A stretch of DNA of 64,000 nt from contig NZ_CP107913.1 of the NCBI RefSeq assembly GCF_036014115.1, positions 3,475,001 through 3,539,000 on the forward strand. The letters run 5' to 3'. Below, in pieces: positions 9,118 through 18,519 of this stretch; position 1 is the first letter of the stretch; every line of letters starts with the position of its first letter. The notes under the pieces were generated by a model. It did not search any database. It was given only the letters and a program-made list of their open reading frames with translations, and was not told the DNA's origin. The translations under genes and the position numbers were made by a program. Source of the DNA: Streptomyces sp. NBC_00448. GTDB taxonomy: Bacteria > Actinomycetota > Actinomycetes > Streptomycetales > Streptomycetaceae.

Positions 9118-9162
9118 GTTAGCGAGCGTTAACGTGGAGTCATCAGGTTAACGCTCGCTAAC
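9118..9162. promoter_or_regulatory. Paired TetR operators in the tetR / carboxylase divergent promoter
   Basis: GTTAGCGAGCGTTAAC (9118-9133) and its exact reverse complement (9147-9162) are separated by 13 bp. Each 16-mer is itself a near palindrome (12 of 16 positions). The pair begins 22 bp upstream of the tetR ATG and ends 17 bp before the carboxyltransferase ATG, so binding there would shut both genes. Confidence 0.75.
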
Positions 9163-9179
9163 ACCCGGGGGGCCGACCC

Positions 9180-10808
9180 ATGGCAGCACCCGCCCTGTCC
9201 AGTGCCGCAGATCCGGCATCGGAGGCATTTCGCGCCAACGCGCAGGCGCACACCGCACTCACGGCGACCCTGCGTGACAAGCTTGCCGCCGCGCGGCTCG
9301 GCGGCGGGGAGAAGGCGCGCGCACGGCACACCTCCCGGGGAAAACTGCTGCCGCGGGACCGCGTGGACGGACTGCTCGACCCCGGCTCCCCCTTCCTCGA
9401 ACTGGCTCCGCTCGCCGCCGACGGTATGTACGACGGCCAGGCCCCCGCGGCGGGGGTGATCGCCGGCATCGGCCGGGTCTCGGGCCGCGAGGTCGTGGTG
9501 GTGGCCAACGACGCCACCGTCAAGGGCGGCACCTATTACCCGATGACGGTCAAGAAGCACCTGCGGGCCCAGGAGGTCGCGCTCGACAACCGCTTGCCCT
9601 GCGTCTACCTGGTGGACTCCGGCGGCGCCTTCCTCCCCCGGCAGGACGAGGTCTTCCCCGACCGCGACCACTTCGGCCGGATCTTCTACAACCAGGCCAC
9701 CATGTCGGCCCGCGGCATCCCGCAGATCGCCGCGGTGATGGGTTCGTGCACCGCCGGCGGTGCCTACGTCCCGGCGATGAGCGACGAGGCCGTCATCGTG
9801 CGGAATCAGGGCACGATCTTCCTCGGCGGCCCACCCCTGGTGAAGGCCGCCACCGGAGAGGTGGTCACCGCGGAGGAACTCGGCGGCGGCGAGGTGCACT
9901 CCCGGACGTCCGGTGTCACCGACCATCTCGCCGAGGACGACGCGCACGCGTTGAGCATCGTCCGCGACATCGTGGCCACCCTGCCGGCCCGGGGCGCGCC
10001 GCCGTGGACGGTGCGGCCTGCGGAACCACCCGCGGTGGACCCGGCGGGGCTGTACGGAGCAGTGCCGGCGGACTCCCGTACGCCGTACGACGTGCGGGAG
10101 GTGATCGCACGACTGGTCGACGGCAGCCGCTTCGCGGAGTTCAAGGCGGAGTACGGCACCACGCTGGTCACCGGATTCGCCCACCTCCAGGGCCATCCGG
10201 TCGGCATCGTGGCGAACAACGGCATCCTGTTCGCCGAATCCGCCCTCAAGGGCGCGCACTTCATCGAACTGTGCGACCAGCGCGGCATCCCGCTGCTCTT
10301 CCTCCAGAACGTCTCGGGCTTCATGGTGGGCCGGCAGTACGAAGCGGGCGGCATCGCCAAACACGGCGCGAAGATGGTGACGGCGGTGGCGTGCGCGCGG
10401 GTGCCGAAGCTGACGGTGGTGATCGGCGGCTCCTACGGCGCCGGGAACTACTCCATGTGCGGCCGGGCCTACAGCCCCCGCTTCCTGTGGATGTGGCCCA
10501 ACGCCAAGATCTCCGTGATGGGCGGCGAGCAGGCCGCCTCGGTGCTGGCTACGGTGAAGCGGGACCAGTTGGCGGCAGCCGGCGAGAAGTGGAGCGAGCA
10601 GGCGGAGGAGGAGTTCAAGGCTCCGATCCGCGAGCAGTACGAAACCCAGGGCAACGCCTACTACGCGACGGCCCGGCTGTGGGACGACGGAGTGATCGAT
10701 CCGCTGGAGACCCGCACCGTACTGGGTCTGGCGCTCACCGCCTGTGCCAACGCGCCACTGCCCGAAGCCGATCCGACCGCGCCGGGCTACGGCGTCTTCC
10801 GGATGTGA
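9180..10808 (+). CDS. Methylcrotonyl-CoA carboxylase-type carboxyltransferase (beta) subunit
   Basis: A 542-residue carboxyltransferase subunit that should move the carboxyl group from biotin to an acyl-CoA. Characteristic stretches are [20 protein letters not shown], the [20 protein letters not shown] block typical of methylcrotonyl-CoA carboxylase beta, the acyl-CoA pocket [16 protein letters not shown] near 185, and [14 protein letters not shown] near 425. With the neighbouring biotin carboxylase, HMG-CoA lyase and acyl-CoA dehydrogenase it makes up the lower leucine-degradation pathway (3-methylcrotonyl-CoA to acetoacetate and acetyl-CoA). The ATG at 9180 follows a G-rich GGGGGG. Substrate specificity is inferred from gene order and the insertion sequence. 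Confidence 0.9.
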   Translation: MAAPALSSAADPASEAFRANAQAHTALTATLRDKLAAARLGGGEKARARHTSRGKLLPRDRVDGLLDPGSPFLELAPLAADGMYDGQAPAAGVIAGIGRVSGREVVVVANDATVKGGTYYPMTVKKHLRAQEVALDNRLPCVYLVDSGGAFLPRQDEVFPDRDHFGRIFYNQATMSARGIPQIAAVMGSCTAGGAYVPAMSDEAVIVRNQGTIFLGGPPLVKAATGEVVTAEELGGGEVHSRTSGVTDHLAEDDAHALSIVRDIVATLPARGAPPWTVRPAEPPAVDPAGLYGAVPADSRTPYDVREVIARLVDGSRFAEFKAEYGTTLVTGFAHLQGHPVGIVANNGILFAESALKGAHFIELCDQRGIPLLFLQNVSGFMVGRQYEAGGIAKHGAKMVTAVACARVPKLTVVIGGSYGAGNYSMCGRAYSPRFLWMWPNAKISVMGGEQAASVLATVKRDQLAAAGEKWSEQAEEEFKAPIREQYETQGNAYYATARLWDDGVIDPLETRTVLGLALTACANAPLPEADPTAPGYGVFRM

Positions 10809-10816
10809 GGGCCGAG

Positions 10817-12859
10817 ATGAGCAGCAACACCACCCTGAGCCGGCCGGCGATGTTCGACACCGTGCTGGTGGCCAACCGGGGAGAGATCGCGGTGCGGGTG
10901 ATGCGCACCCTGCGGGAGTCAGGAGTGCGGTCGGCGGCCGTGTTCACCGAGGCGGACGCCGGCGCCCGGCATGTGCGGGAGGCCGACACCGCGGTGCGGG
11001 TGGACAGTTACCTGTCGGCGTCCGAGCTGGTGCGGGCGGCGGGCGCGGCCGGCGCGCAGGCCGTCCACCCCGGATACGGATTCCTCGCCGAGAACGCGGG
11101 CTTCGCCCGGGCCTGCGCACAGGCCGGGCTGGTCTTCATCGGGCCGCCGGCCGACGCGATCGAGCTGATGGGCGACAAGATCCGGGCCAAGCAGACCGTG
11201 CAGGCCGCCGGGGTGCCGGTGGTGCCCGGCAGCAGCGGCAGCGGGTTGACCGACGGCGAACTGGCCTGGGCGGCACGGGAGATCGGCATGCCGGTACTGC
11301 TCAAGCCGTCCGCGGGCGGCGGTGGCAAGGGCATGCGGCTGGTACGGGACGCGGCGCGGCTGCCCGAGGAGATCGCGGCGGCCCGCCGGGAGGCGCGCGG
11401 TTCGTTCGGGGACGACACGCTGCTGGTGGAGCGGTGGATCGACCGGCCGCGCCATATCGAGATCCAGGTGCTGGCCGACGCGCACGGCAATGTGGTGCAC
11501 CTCGGCGAGCGGGAGTGCTCGTTGCAGCGCCGGCACCAGAAGGTGATCGAGGAGGCGCCGTCGGTGCTGCTGGACCCGGCCACCCGGGCGGCGATGGGCG
11601 AGGCGGCGGTGCAGGCGGCGCGTTCGTGCGGGTACACCGGCGCGGGCACGGTGGAGTTCATCGTGCCCGGCGCGGACCCGGCCGCGTACTACTTCATGGA
11701 GATGAACACCCGGCTCCAGGTGGAGCACCCGGTGACGGAGTTGGTGACCGGGCTGGACCTGGTGGAGTGGCAACTGCGGGTGGCCTGCGGGGAACCGCTG
11801 GACTTCGGCCAGGAGGACGTGACGCTGACGGGGCACGCGATCGAGGCGCGGATCTGCGCGGAGACGGCCCGGCCGGGCGACGGCACGGTGGACTTCCTGC
11901 CGTCGGCGGGCACCGTGCTGGAGTTGCGTGACCCGGCCGGGCCCGGGGTGCGGGTGGACTCCGGGCTGGCGGCGGGCACCGAGGTCGGCACCGCCTATGA
12001 CCCGATGCTCGCCAAGGTGATCGCGCACGGCCCGGACCGGGCGACTGCGCTGCGCAGGCTGCGGGCGGCGCTGGCCGGCACGGTGGTGCTGGGCCTGGAG
12101 ACGAACACCGGGTTCCTGCGGCGGCTGCTCGCGCATCCGGCCGTGGTGGCGGGCGAGTTGGACACCGGGCTGATCGACCGGGACGCGGCCGGGCTGCTGC
12201 CGGACGGGGTGCCGGACGAGGTGTACGAGACGGCGGCGCTGCTGCGGCAGCGCGAGTTGGCAGCGCCGGCGGAGGACGGCGGGTGGGTCGACCCGTTCTC
12301 GGTGCCGAGCGGCTGGCGGCTGGGCGGGGAGCCGGCCTGGACGGTGCACCATCTGCGGGTGCCGGGCCGGGAGCCGGTGCGGGTGGGAGTGCGCGACGGC
12401 CGGGTGCGGATCGGCGACGGTCCGCCGGTGCGGGCACGCATCGATGTGACCGGCTCGCGGGTGGTGCTGTATCGGGAGGACAGGGCGTCGGCTTTCGACC
12501 GGGCGGGCGAGTGGCTCGGCCGGGACGGCGACAGTTGGCGAGTGCAGTCGTACGACCCGGTGGCGGCGGCGCTGCGGGGTGCGGCGGCGGGCGCCGGGGG
12601 TGGTGCGCTGACCGCGCCGATGCCGGGCACGGTCACGGTGGTGAAGGTCGCCAAGGGCGAGCAGGTTGTGGCGGGGCAGAGTCTGCTGGTGGTGGAGGCC
12701 ATGAAGATGGAACACGTGATCGCCGCGCCGCATGACGGCACGGTGACGGAGATCGACGTCACCGCGGGCACCACGGTGGCGATGGACCAGGTGCTGGCGG
12801 TGGTGGCGCCGGACGACGACCCGGACGGCTCGGCCCTCGGCTCCGGGGAGGCGTCATGA
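10817..12859 (+). CDS. Biotin-dependent acyl-CoA carboxylase alpha subunit (biotin carboxylase plus BCCP)
   Basis: A 680-residue subunit with a biotin carboxylase domain (about 12-460) and a C-terminal biotinyl domain. Seen are [17 protein letters not shown] at the N terminus, the glycine-rich ATP loop [11 protein letters not shown] near 163, the [18 protein letters not shown] block, [14 protein letters not shown] with active-site residues, and VEAMKMEH near 635, whose second Lys is biotinylated. It follows the beta subunit by 8 bp and its TGA overlaps the ATG of the HMG-CoA lyase gene (ATGA), so the genes form one coupled operon. The presence of both domains in one chain fits methylcrotonyl- and related carboxylases of actinomycetes. 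Confidence 0.93.
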   Translation: MSSNTTLSRPAMFDTVLVANRGEIAVRVMRTLRESGVRSAAVFTEADAGARHVREADTAVRVDSYLSASELVRAAGAAGAQAVHPGYGFLAENAGFARACAQAGLVFIGPPADAIELMGDKIRAKQTVQAAGVPVVPGSSGSGLTDGELAWAAREIGMPVLLKPSAGGGGKGMRLVRDAARLPEEIAAARREARGSFGDDTLLVERWIDRPRHIEIQVLADAHGNVVHLGERECSLQRRHQKVIEEAPSVLLDPATRAAMGEAAVQAARSCGYTGAGTVEFIVPGADPAAYYFMEMNTRLQVEHPVTELVTGLDLVEWQLRVACGEPLDFGQEDVTLTGHAIEARICAETARPGDGTVDFLPSAGTVLELRDPAGPGVRVDSGLAAGTEVGTAYDPMLAKVIAHGPDRATALRRLRAALAGTVVLGLETNTGFLRRLLAHPAVVAGELDTGLIDRDAAGLLPDGVPDEVYETAALLRQRELAAPAEDGGWVDPFSVPSGWRLGGEPAWTVHHLRVPGREPVRVGVRDGRVRIGDGPPVRARIDVTGSRVVLYREDRASAFDRAGEWLGRDGDSWRVQSYDPVAAALRGAAAGAGGGALTAPMPGTVTVVKVAKGEQVVAGQSLLVVEAMKMEHVIAAPHDGTVTEIDVTAGTTVAMDQVLAVVAPDDDPDGSALGSGEAS

Positions 12860-13920
12860 CGGCCGGAGACGGATCGGCGGTGCGCGGCACCGGGACCGGC
12901 GGTGCCGGCAGGACTGACGGAAGCAGCGGCAGCAGCCCCGAAGCCGGCACGAGCAGCCGCACGGAGGGGCTGCCCGCGGGCCTGCCGATGGCGGTGCCGA
13001 TGCCGGGACTGCCGGAGTACGTCCGCATCCATGAAGTCGGCGCCCGTGACGGCCTGCAGAACGAGAAGTCGACGGTGCCGACGGAGGTGAAGGCGCGGTT
13101 CGTGCACCGGCTGGCGGAAGCGGGGCTGACCACGATCGAGGCGACCAGCTTCGTCCACCCCAAGTGGGTGCCGCAGTTGGCGGACGCGGCCGAGCTGATG
13201 CCGCTCCTGGCCGACCTGGCCCGGGACCCGGAGCTGCGGCTGCCGGTGCTGGTGCCGAACGCACGGGGTCTCGAGCGGGCGCTGGAGCTGGGCGTGCGGG
13301 AGATCGCGGTGTTCGGCAGCGCCACCGAGTCCTTCGCCCGGGCGAACCTGAACCGGACGGTGGCGGAGTCGCTGGCGATGTTCGAGCCGGTGGTGGCGCG
13401 GGCCCGGGCCGAGGGAGTAAGGGTGCGCGGCTATCTGTCGATGTGCTTCGGCGACCCCTGGGAGGGCCCGGTACCGGTCGGGCAGGTGGCCGGGGTGGCC
13501 AGGCGGCTGTACGAACTGGGCTGCACCGAGTTGAGCCTCGGCGACACCATCGGGGTGGCGACGCCGGGCCATGTGGTGGCGCTGCTGGACGAGTTGACCG
13601 CCGGCGGGGTCCCGATCGGACACCTCGCGGTGCACTTCCACGACACCTACGGCCAGGCCCTGTCGAACACGCTGGCCGCACTCCAGCGGGGCGTCGGCGT
13701 CGTCGACGCGTCGGCCGGCGGCCTGGGCGGCTGCCCCTACGCCAAGAGCGCCACCGGAAACCTCGCCACCGAAGACCTCGTCTGGATGCTGCACGGACTC
13801 GGCATCAGGACCGGGGTCGACCTCGACCGCCTCAGCGCCACAAGCGTCTGGATGGCGGAGCAGTTGGGACGGCCGAGCCCGTCCCGTACCGTCCGCGCCC
13901 TCACCCACCGGGAGCCGTAG
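12856..13920 (+). CDS. Hydroxymethylglutaryl-CoA lyase
   Basis: It cleaves HMG-CoA to acetoacetate and acetyl-CoA, the last step of leucine breakdown. The TIM-barrel core begins at [16 protein letters not shown] (catalytic Arg and Asp), continues through [12 protein letters not shown], has HFHDTYGQA (metal-binding His residues) near 258, and ends with the signature [15 protein letters not shown] containing the catalytic Cys. The ATGA overlap with the preceding gene supports the start at 12856, but it gives about 50 residues of Gly/Ser-rich sequence that the family lacks; an ATG at 12988 would remove most of it. The product is 354 residues from the first start. It is followed 2 bp later by acdH. 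Confidence 0.92.
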   Translation: MTAGDGSAVRGTGTGGAGRTDGSSGSSPEAGTSSRTEGLPAGLPMAVPMPGLPEYVRIHEVGARDGLQNEKSTVPTEVKARFVHRLAEAGLTTIEATSFVHPKWVPQLADAAELMPLLADLARDPELRLPVLVPNARGLERALELGVREIAVFGSATESFARANLNRTVAESLAMFEPVVARARAEGVRVRGYLSMCFGDPWEGPVPVGQVAGVARRLYELGCTELSLGDTIGVATPGHVVALLDELTAGGVPIGHLAVHFHDTYGQALSNTLAALQRGVGVVDASAGGLGGCPYAKSATGNLATEDLVWMLHGLGIRTGVDLDRLSATSVWMAEQLGRPSPSRTVRALTHREP

Positions 13921-13922
13921 CC

Positions 13923-15089
13923 ATGTCGATCGACCACCGTCTGTCCGAGGAGCACGAGTCGCTGCGGGCGACCGTGGCGGAGTTCGCCCGCGATGTGATC
14001 GCACCGAAGATCGGCGACTTCTACGAGCGGGAGGAGTTCCCGTACGAGATCGTGCGGGAGATGGGGCGGATGGGCCTGTTCGGGCTGCCGTTCCCAGAGG
14101 AGTACGGCGGGATGGGCGGGGACTACTTCGCGCTGGGGCTGGTGCTGGAGGAGTTGGCACGGGTCGACTCATCGGTGGCGATCACCCTGGAGGCGGGGGT
14201 GTCGCTGGGCGCGATGCCGGTGTTCCGGTTCGGTACGGAGGAGCAGAAGCGGACCTGGCTGCCGCGGCTGTGCTCGGGCGAGATGCTGGGTGCTTTCGGG
14301 CTGACCGAGCCGGAGTGCGGTTCGGACGCGGGCGGCACCAGGACCACCGCGCGGCTGGACGAGTCGAGCGGCGAGTGGGTGATCAACGGCACGAAGTGCT
14401 TCATCACCAACTCCGGCACCGACATCACCGGCCTGGTCACGGTGACCGCGGTGACCGGTCGCAAGGAGGACGGCCGGCCGCGGATCTCCTCGATCATCGT
14501 GCCGTCCGGCACCCCGGGGTTCACGGTGTCGAAGAAGTACAGCAAGGTCGGGTGGAATGCCTCGGACACCCGGGAGTTGTCGTTCGCGGACTGCCGGGTG
14601 CCGGCGGCGAACCTGCTGGGTGCGGAGGGCCGGGGGTACGCCCAGTTCCTGCGGATTCTGGACGAGGGGCGGATCGCGATCTCCGCGCTGGCCACCGGGT
14701 TGGCGCAGGGGTGCCTGGACGAGTCACTGGCCTATGCGCGGCAGCGGAAGGCGTTCGGGCGGCCGATCGGCGCGAACCAGGCGATCCAGTTCAAGCTCGC
14801 GGACATGGAGATGCGGGCCCACACCGCGCGGCTGGCCTGGCGGGACGCGGCGTCGCGGCTGGTGAGCGGGGAGAAGTTCAAGAAGGAGGCGGCGCTGGCG
14901 AAGCTCTACAGCTCGGAGATCGCGGTGACCAACGCCCGCGAGGCCACCCAGATCCACGGCGGGTACGGCTTCATGAACGAGTATCCGGTGGCCCGGATGT
15001 GGCGGGATGCCAAAATCCTGGAGATCGGCGAGGGCACCAGCGAGGTCCAGCGGATGCTGATCGCACGGGAGTTGGGATTGTCCGAATAA
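13923..15089 (+). CDS. acdH: Acyl-CoA dehydrogenase AcdH (branched-chain / isovaleryl type)
   Basis: A 388-residue flavoenzyme. It carries GLTEPECGSDAGGT, INGTKCFITNSG, WNASDTRELSFADCRVP, HGGYGFMNEYPVARMWRDAK and EIGEGTSEVQR. The Glu before GTSE is the usual catalytic base position, unlike the minus-strand paralogue at 7275, so the two dehydrogenases differ in active-site layout. The gene closes the carboxylase operon, 2 bp after HMG-CoA lyase. In Streptomyces the orthologue at this place, named AcdH, is needed for branched-chain amino-acid catabolism. Isovaleryl-CoA as substrate is an inference from the operon. Confidence 0.9.
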   Translation: MSIDHRLSEEHESLRATVAEFARDVIAPKIGDFYEREEFPYEIVREMGRMGLFGLPFPEEYGGMGGDYFALGLVLEELARVDSSVAITLEAGVSLGAMPVFRFGTEEQKRTWLPRLCSGEMLGAFGLTEPECGSDAGGTRTTARLDESSGEWVINGTKCFITNSGTDITGLVTVTAVTGRKEDGRPRISSIIVPSGTPGFTVSKKYSKVGWNASDTRELSFADCRVPAANLLGAEGRGYAQFLRILDEGRIAISALATGLAQGCLDESLAYARQRKAFGRPIGANQAIQFKLADMEMRAHTARLAWRDAASRLVSGEKFKKEAALAKLYSSEIAVTNAREATQIHGGYGFMNEYPVARMWRDAKILEIGEGTSEVQRMLIARELGLSE

Positions 15090-15148
15090 CGCGGCACAGG
15101 TAGCCGGCGAAAGGGGCAGAAGTGCTGGGGTGGGCCCACCGGGGCCGG

Positions 15149-15175
15149 TGAGTTAGGTTAGGCTAACCTAACTCA
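15149..15175. promoter_or_regulatory. Iron box (DmdR/IdeR-type operator) of the des operon
   Basis: TTAGGTTAGGCTAACCTAA at 15153-15171 is the full 19-bp iron-box palindrome. The symmetry extends to 13 bp either side of the central G. It lies 24 bp before the desA start, where an iron-loaded DtxR-family repressor would block transcription. Confidence 0.93.
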
Positions 15176-15198
15176 TCCCCCCAGTGAGAGGTCCACCC

Positions 15199-16662
15199 AT
15201 GCGCTCACACCTGCTCAGTGACACCACGACGGAGCAGTACCGGCGCTCCGTCGCCGAGGGAGTCGAGCGGGTGGCGGCCACGCTGGCCGCGACCGACCGG
15301 CCGTTCACCGGCATCAGCCCCGACGCCCTCGCTCCCCGGGTCGACGCCGTCGACCTCGACCAGCCCCTCGGCGACACCGCCGCCGCCCTGGAGGAACTGG
15401 AGTCGGTCTATCTGCGCGACGCCGTCTACTTCCACCATCCCCGCTATCTCGCCCATCTCAACTGCCCGGTGGCGATCCCCGCGATCGCCGCCGAGGCCGT
15501 GCTCAGCGCGGTCAACTCCTCGCTGGACACCTGGGATCAGAGCGCCGGCGCCACCCTGATCGAGCGCCGGCTGATCGACTGGACGGCGGCCCGGATCGGC
15601 CTCGGCCCGGCCGCCGACGGGGTGTTCACCAGCGGCGGCACCCAGTCCAACCTCCAGGCACTGCTGCTGGCCCGGGAGGAGGCAGTCACCCACGGCGCCG
15701 ATCCGGCCCGGCTGCGCATCCTGACCTCCGAGTGCGGCCACTTCAGCGTCCGCAAGTCCGCGAAGCTCCTCGGCCTGTCCGCGGACGCGGTCATCACGCT
15801 GCCCTGCGACCGCGACCGGCGGATGCAAGCCGCGGCGCTCGCACGGGAGTTGGAGCAGTGCGCCCGCGACGGGCTCGTCCCGATGGCCGTGGTGGCCACC
15901 GCCGGCACCACCGACTTCGGCTCCATCGACCCGCTCCCCGCCCTCGCCGCGCTCTGCGCCCGGCACGGCGTCTGGCTGCATGTGGACGCCGCCTACGGCT
16001 GCGGGCTGCTCGCCTCCACCACCCGCCGGCACCTGCTCGACGGCATCGAGGCCGCCGATTCCGTGACCGTCGACTATCACAAGTCCTTTTTCCAGCCAGT
16101 CAGTTCGAGTGCCGTGCTGGTGCGCGACCGGGGCACGCTGCGGCACGCCACCTACCACTCCGACTACCTCAACCCGCGCCGAGCGGCGGCCGAGCGCATC
16201 CCCAACCAGGTGGACAAGTCGCTCCAGACCACCCGCCGTTTCGATGCGCTCAAGCTGTGGATGACGCTGCGGGTGATGGGCACCGACGGGGTGGGCGCGC
16301 TCTTCGACGAGGTGCTGGATCTGGCCGACGGGGCCTGGACGGCGCTGGACGCCGACCCCCGTTTCGAGGTCGTCGTCCGCCCCGCACTGTCCACCCTGGT
16401 CTTCCGCTGGCTGCCGTCCGGCATCGCGACCCCGTCCGACATCGACCGCGCCAACCTGCACGCCCGCCAGGCGGTGTCCGCCGCCGGCCAGGCCGTGGTC
16501 GCCGCCACGAAGGTCCGCGGCAGCCACTACCTGAAGTTCACCCTGCTCAACCCGAACACCACGCTCGCCGACATCACCGCGGTCCTCGACCTGCTCGCCG
16601 GGCACGCCGACCGCTACCTCGCCACCACGACCACGGGAGAGACGCTTGTCCACGCCTCGTGA
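15199..16662 (+). CDS. desA: Lysine decarboxylase for desferrioxamine synthesis
   Basis: A PLP-dependent decarboxylase (487 residues) that converts lysine to cadaverine, the first step to desferrioxamine. Diagnostic blocks are [15 protein letters not shown] near 77, [12 protein letters not shown] near 105, [20 protein letters not shown] (PLP-binding Asp) and [10 protein letters not shown] with the Schiff-base Lys at 295. The ATG at 15199 has GAGAGG 7 nt upstream and matches the usual DesA N terminus MRSHLL. An in-frame GTG at 15184 is less likely. The iron box upstream predicts expression under iron starvation. The gene end overlaps desB by 17 bp. Confidence 0.97.
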   Translation: MRSHLLSDTTTEQYRRSVAEGVERVAATLAATDRPFTGISPDALAPRVDAVDLDQPLGDTAAALEELESVYLRDAVYFHHPRYLAHLNCPVAIPAIAAEAVLSAVNSSLDTWDQSAGATLIERRLIDWTAARIGLGPAADGVFTSGGTQSNLQALLLAREEAVTHGADPARLRILTSECGHFSVRKSAKLLGLSADAVITLPCDRDRRMQAAALARELEQCARDGLVPMAVVATAGTTDFGSIDPLPALAALCARHGVWLHVDAAYGCGLLASTTRRHLLDGIEAADSVTVDYHKSFFQPVSSSAVLVRDRGTLRHATYHSDYLNPRRAAAERIPNQVDKSLQTTRRFDALKLWMTLRVMGTDGVGALFDEVLDLADGAWTALDADPRFEVVVRPALSTLVFRWLPSGIATPSDIDRANLHARQAVSAAGQAVVAATKVRGSHYLKFTLLNPNTTLADITAVLDLLAGHADRYLATTTTGETLVHAS

Positions 16663-17974
16663 CCCCCGCAACGCCGCAGCCACGGCTGCGGAATCGGCCG
16701 GCTCCGGCGACGCGCTCGACTTCATCGGCATCGGCCTCGGCCCCTTCAACCTCGGCCTCGCCTGCCTCACCGCCCCGCTCCCCCACCCCCGCGGCGTGTT
16801 CCTGGAGAGCAAGCCCGACTTCGACTGGCACTCCGGCATGTTCCTGGAGGGCAGCAGCCTCCAGACCCCGTTCATGTCCGACCTGGTGACCCTCGCCGAC
16901 CCCACCTCGCCGTTCAGCTTCCTCAACTACCTCAAGCAGTCCGGCCGGCTGTACCCCTTCTACATCCGCGAGAACTTCCACCCGCTGCGCGAGGAGTTCA
17001 ACGACTACTGCCGGTGGGCCGCCGCCCGCCTGTCCTCGGTGCGCTTCGAACGCACCGTGACCGAGGTGGTCTACGACGAGCGCCACGCGGAATACGAGGT
17101 GCGGACGGCGAACGGCGAGACGTACCACGCGCCCCGCCTGGTGCTGGGCACCGGCACCCCGCCCCACCTGCCCTCCGCGGTGGACAGCCTCGGCGGCGAT
17201 CTCCTGCACAACTCCCGCTACCTGGCGGCGAAGCCCGGGCTCCAGGAGAAGCGGAGCATCACCATCGTCGGCAGCGGGCAGAGCGCCGCCGAGATCTATC
17301 ACGACCTGCTCCAGGACATCGACGCCCTCGGCTACCACCTCACCTGGGTGACCCGCTCCCCCCGCTTCTTCCCGCTCGAATACACCAAGCTCACCCTGGA
17401 GATGACCTCACCGGAGTACATCGACTACTTCCACGCGCTGCCCGCCCCGGTCCGCGACTCGCTCAACAGCACGCAGAAGAGCCTGTACAAGGGCATCGAC
17501 TCCGACCTGATCAACGCGATCTTCGACCTGCTCTACGCCAAGAGCCGCCGCGGCAAGGTCCCCACCCGCCTGCTCACCAACACCTCGCTGGACAGCGCCG
17601 ATCACGACCCGGCCACCGGCACGTACACCCTCGGGCTGCGCCAGCACGAGCAGGACCGCACGCACACCCTCACCACCGAGGGCCTGGTGCTGGCCACCGG
17701 CTACCGCTACCAGGTGCCGGAGTTCCTCGACCCGGTCCGCGACCGCATCCGCTGGGACGACCAGGGCCGTTACGACGTCAACCGGGACTACGCGATCGAC
17801 GTCACCGGCCGCGGCATCTACGTCCAGAACGCCGAGTTGCACACCCACGGTTTCGCCGCCCCCGACCTCGGCATGGCCGCCTACCGCAACTCCCGCATCA
17901 TCCGCCACCTGCTCGACGGCGAGGAGCCGTACCGGGTGGAAACGGCCATCGCCTTCCAGGAGTTCACCGTATGA
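16646..17974 (+). CDS. desB: Cadaverine N-monooxygenase for desferrioxamine synthesis
   Basis: An FAD- and NADPH-dependent N-hydroxylase of 442 residues, acting on cadaverine. It has the N-terminal FAD motif [14 protein letters not shown] near 29, [17 protein letters not shown], and the NADPH-binding [16 protein letters not shown] near 209. The family's C-terminal ATGYRY and [15 protein letters not shown] are also present. The start is a TTG at 16646 inside the desA end, chosen because GGGAGAG precedes it by about 5 nt and the frame begins there; a 17-bp overlap suggests coupled translation. Its stop overlaps the desC ATG (ATGA). Confidence 0.96.
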   Translation: MSTPRDPRNAAATAAESAGSGDALDFIGIGLGPFNLGLACLTAPLPHPRGVFLESKPDFDWHSGMFLEGSSLQTPFMSDLVTLADPTSPFSFLNYLKQSGRLYPFYIRENFHPLREEFNDYCRWAAARLSSVRFERTVTEVVYDERHAEYEVRTANGETYHAPRLVLGTGTPPHLPSAVDSLGGDLLHNSRYLAAKPGLQEKRSITIVGSGQSAAEIYHDLLQDIDALGYHLTWVTRSPRFFPLEYTKLTLEMTSPEYIDYFHALPAPVRDSLNSTQKSLYKGIDSDLINAIFDLLYAKSRRGKVPTRLLTNTSLDSADHDPATGTYTLGLRQHEQDRTHTLTTEGLVLATGYRYQVPEFLDPVRDRIRWDDQGRYDVNRDYAIDVTGRGIYVQNAELHTHGFAAPDLGMAAYRNSRIIRHLLDGEEPYRVETAIAFQEFTV

Positions 17975-18519
17975 CCGCCCCCGCCCGCTTCACCTTCCGC
18001 CCGGTCGACCCGCCCGCCGACGCCGGCCTGCTGCACACCTGGGTCACCCACCCCAAGGCGTCGTTCTGGCTGATGGCCGACGCGAGCCGGTACGACGTCG
18101 AGCGCGCCTACGCGGACATCGCGCAGGCGCCGTACCAGGACGCGTTCATCGGGTCGTACGACGGCGAACCCGTCTGCCTGCTGGAGCGGTACGACCCCGC
18201 GCGGGTGGAACTGCCCGGGCTGTACGACGCCGAGCCCGGCGACGTCGGGATGCACTTCCTGGTCGCGCCGGCCGACCGGCCCGTGCACGGCTTCACCCGG
18301 GCGGTCATCGCCGCGGTGATGGGCGAACTGTTCGCCGACCCCTCGGTACGCCGCGTCGTGGTCGAGCCGGACGTCCGCAACACCGCGGTCCACGCGCTCA
18401 ACAAGACGGTCGGCTTCGAGGTGATACGCCGGATACGCAAGCCGGAGAAGGAGGCGCTGCTGAGCATCTGCACCCGCGCGGGGTACGAAGCGGCGCTCGA
18501 CGGGGGGCGGGTGCGATGA
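17971..18519 (+). CDS. desC: N-hydroxycadaverine acyltransferase
   Basis: A GNAT-type acyltransferase (182 residues) related to aerobactin IucB and rhizobactin RhbD. It adds acetyl or succinyl groups to N-hydroxycadaverine. Recognisable features are [16 protein letters not shown] near 30, GMHFLVAP near 93 and [19 protein letters not shown] near 130, the acyl-CoA-binding region of this family. It starts on the ATGA overlap with desB and ends on another ATGA overlap with desD, which makes the order desA-desB-desC-desD a tightly coupled unit. Confidence 0.95.
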   Translation: MTAPARFTFRPVDPPADAGLLHTWVTHPKASFWLMADASRYDVERAYADIAQAPYQDAFIGSYDGEPVCLLERYDPARVELPGLYDAEPGDVGMHFLVAPADRPVHGFTRAVIAAVMGELFADPSVRRVVVEPDVRNTAVHALNKTVGFEVIRRIRKPEKEALLSICTRAGYEAALDGGRVR

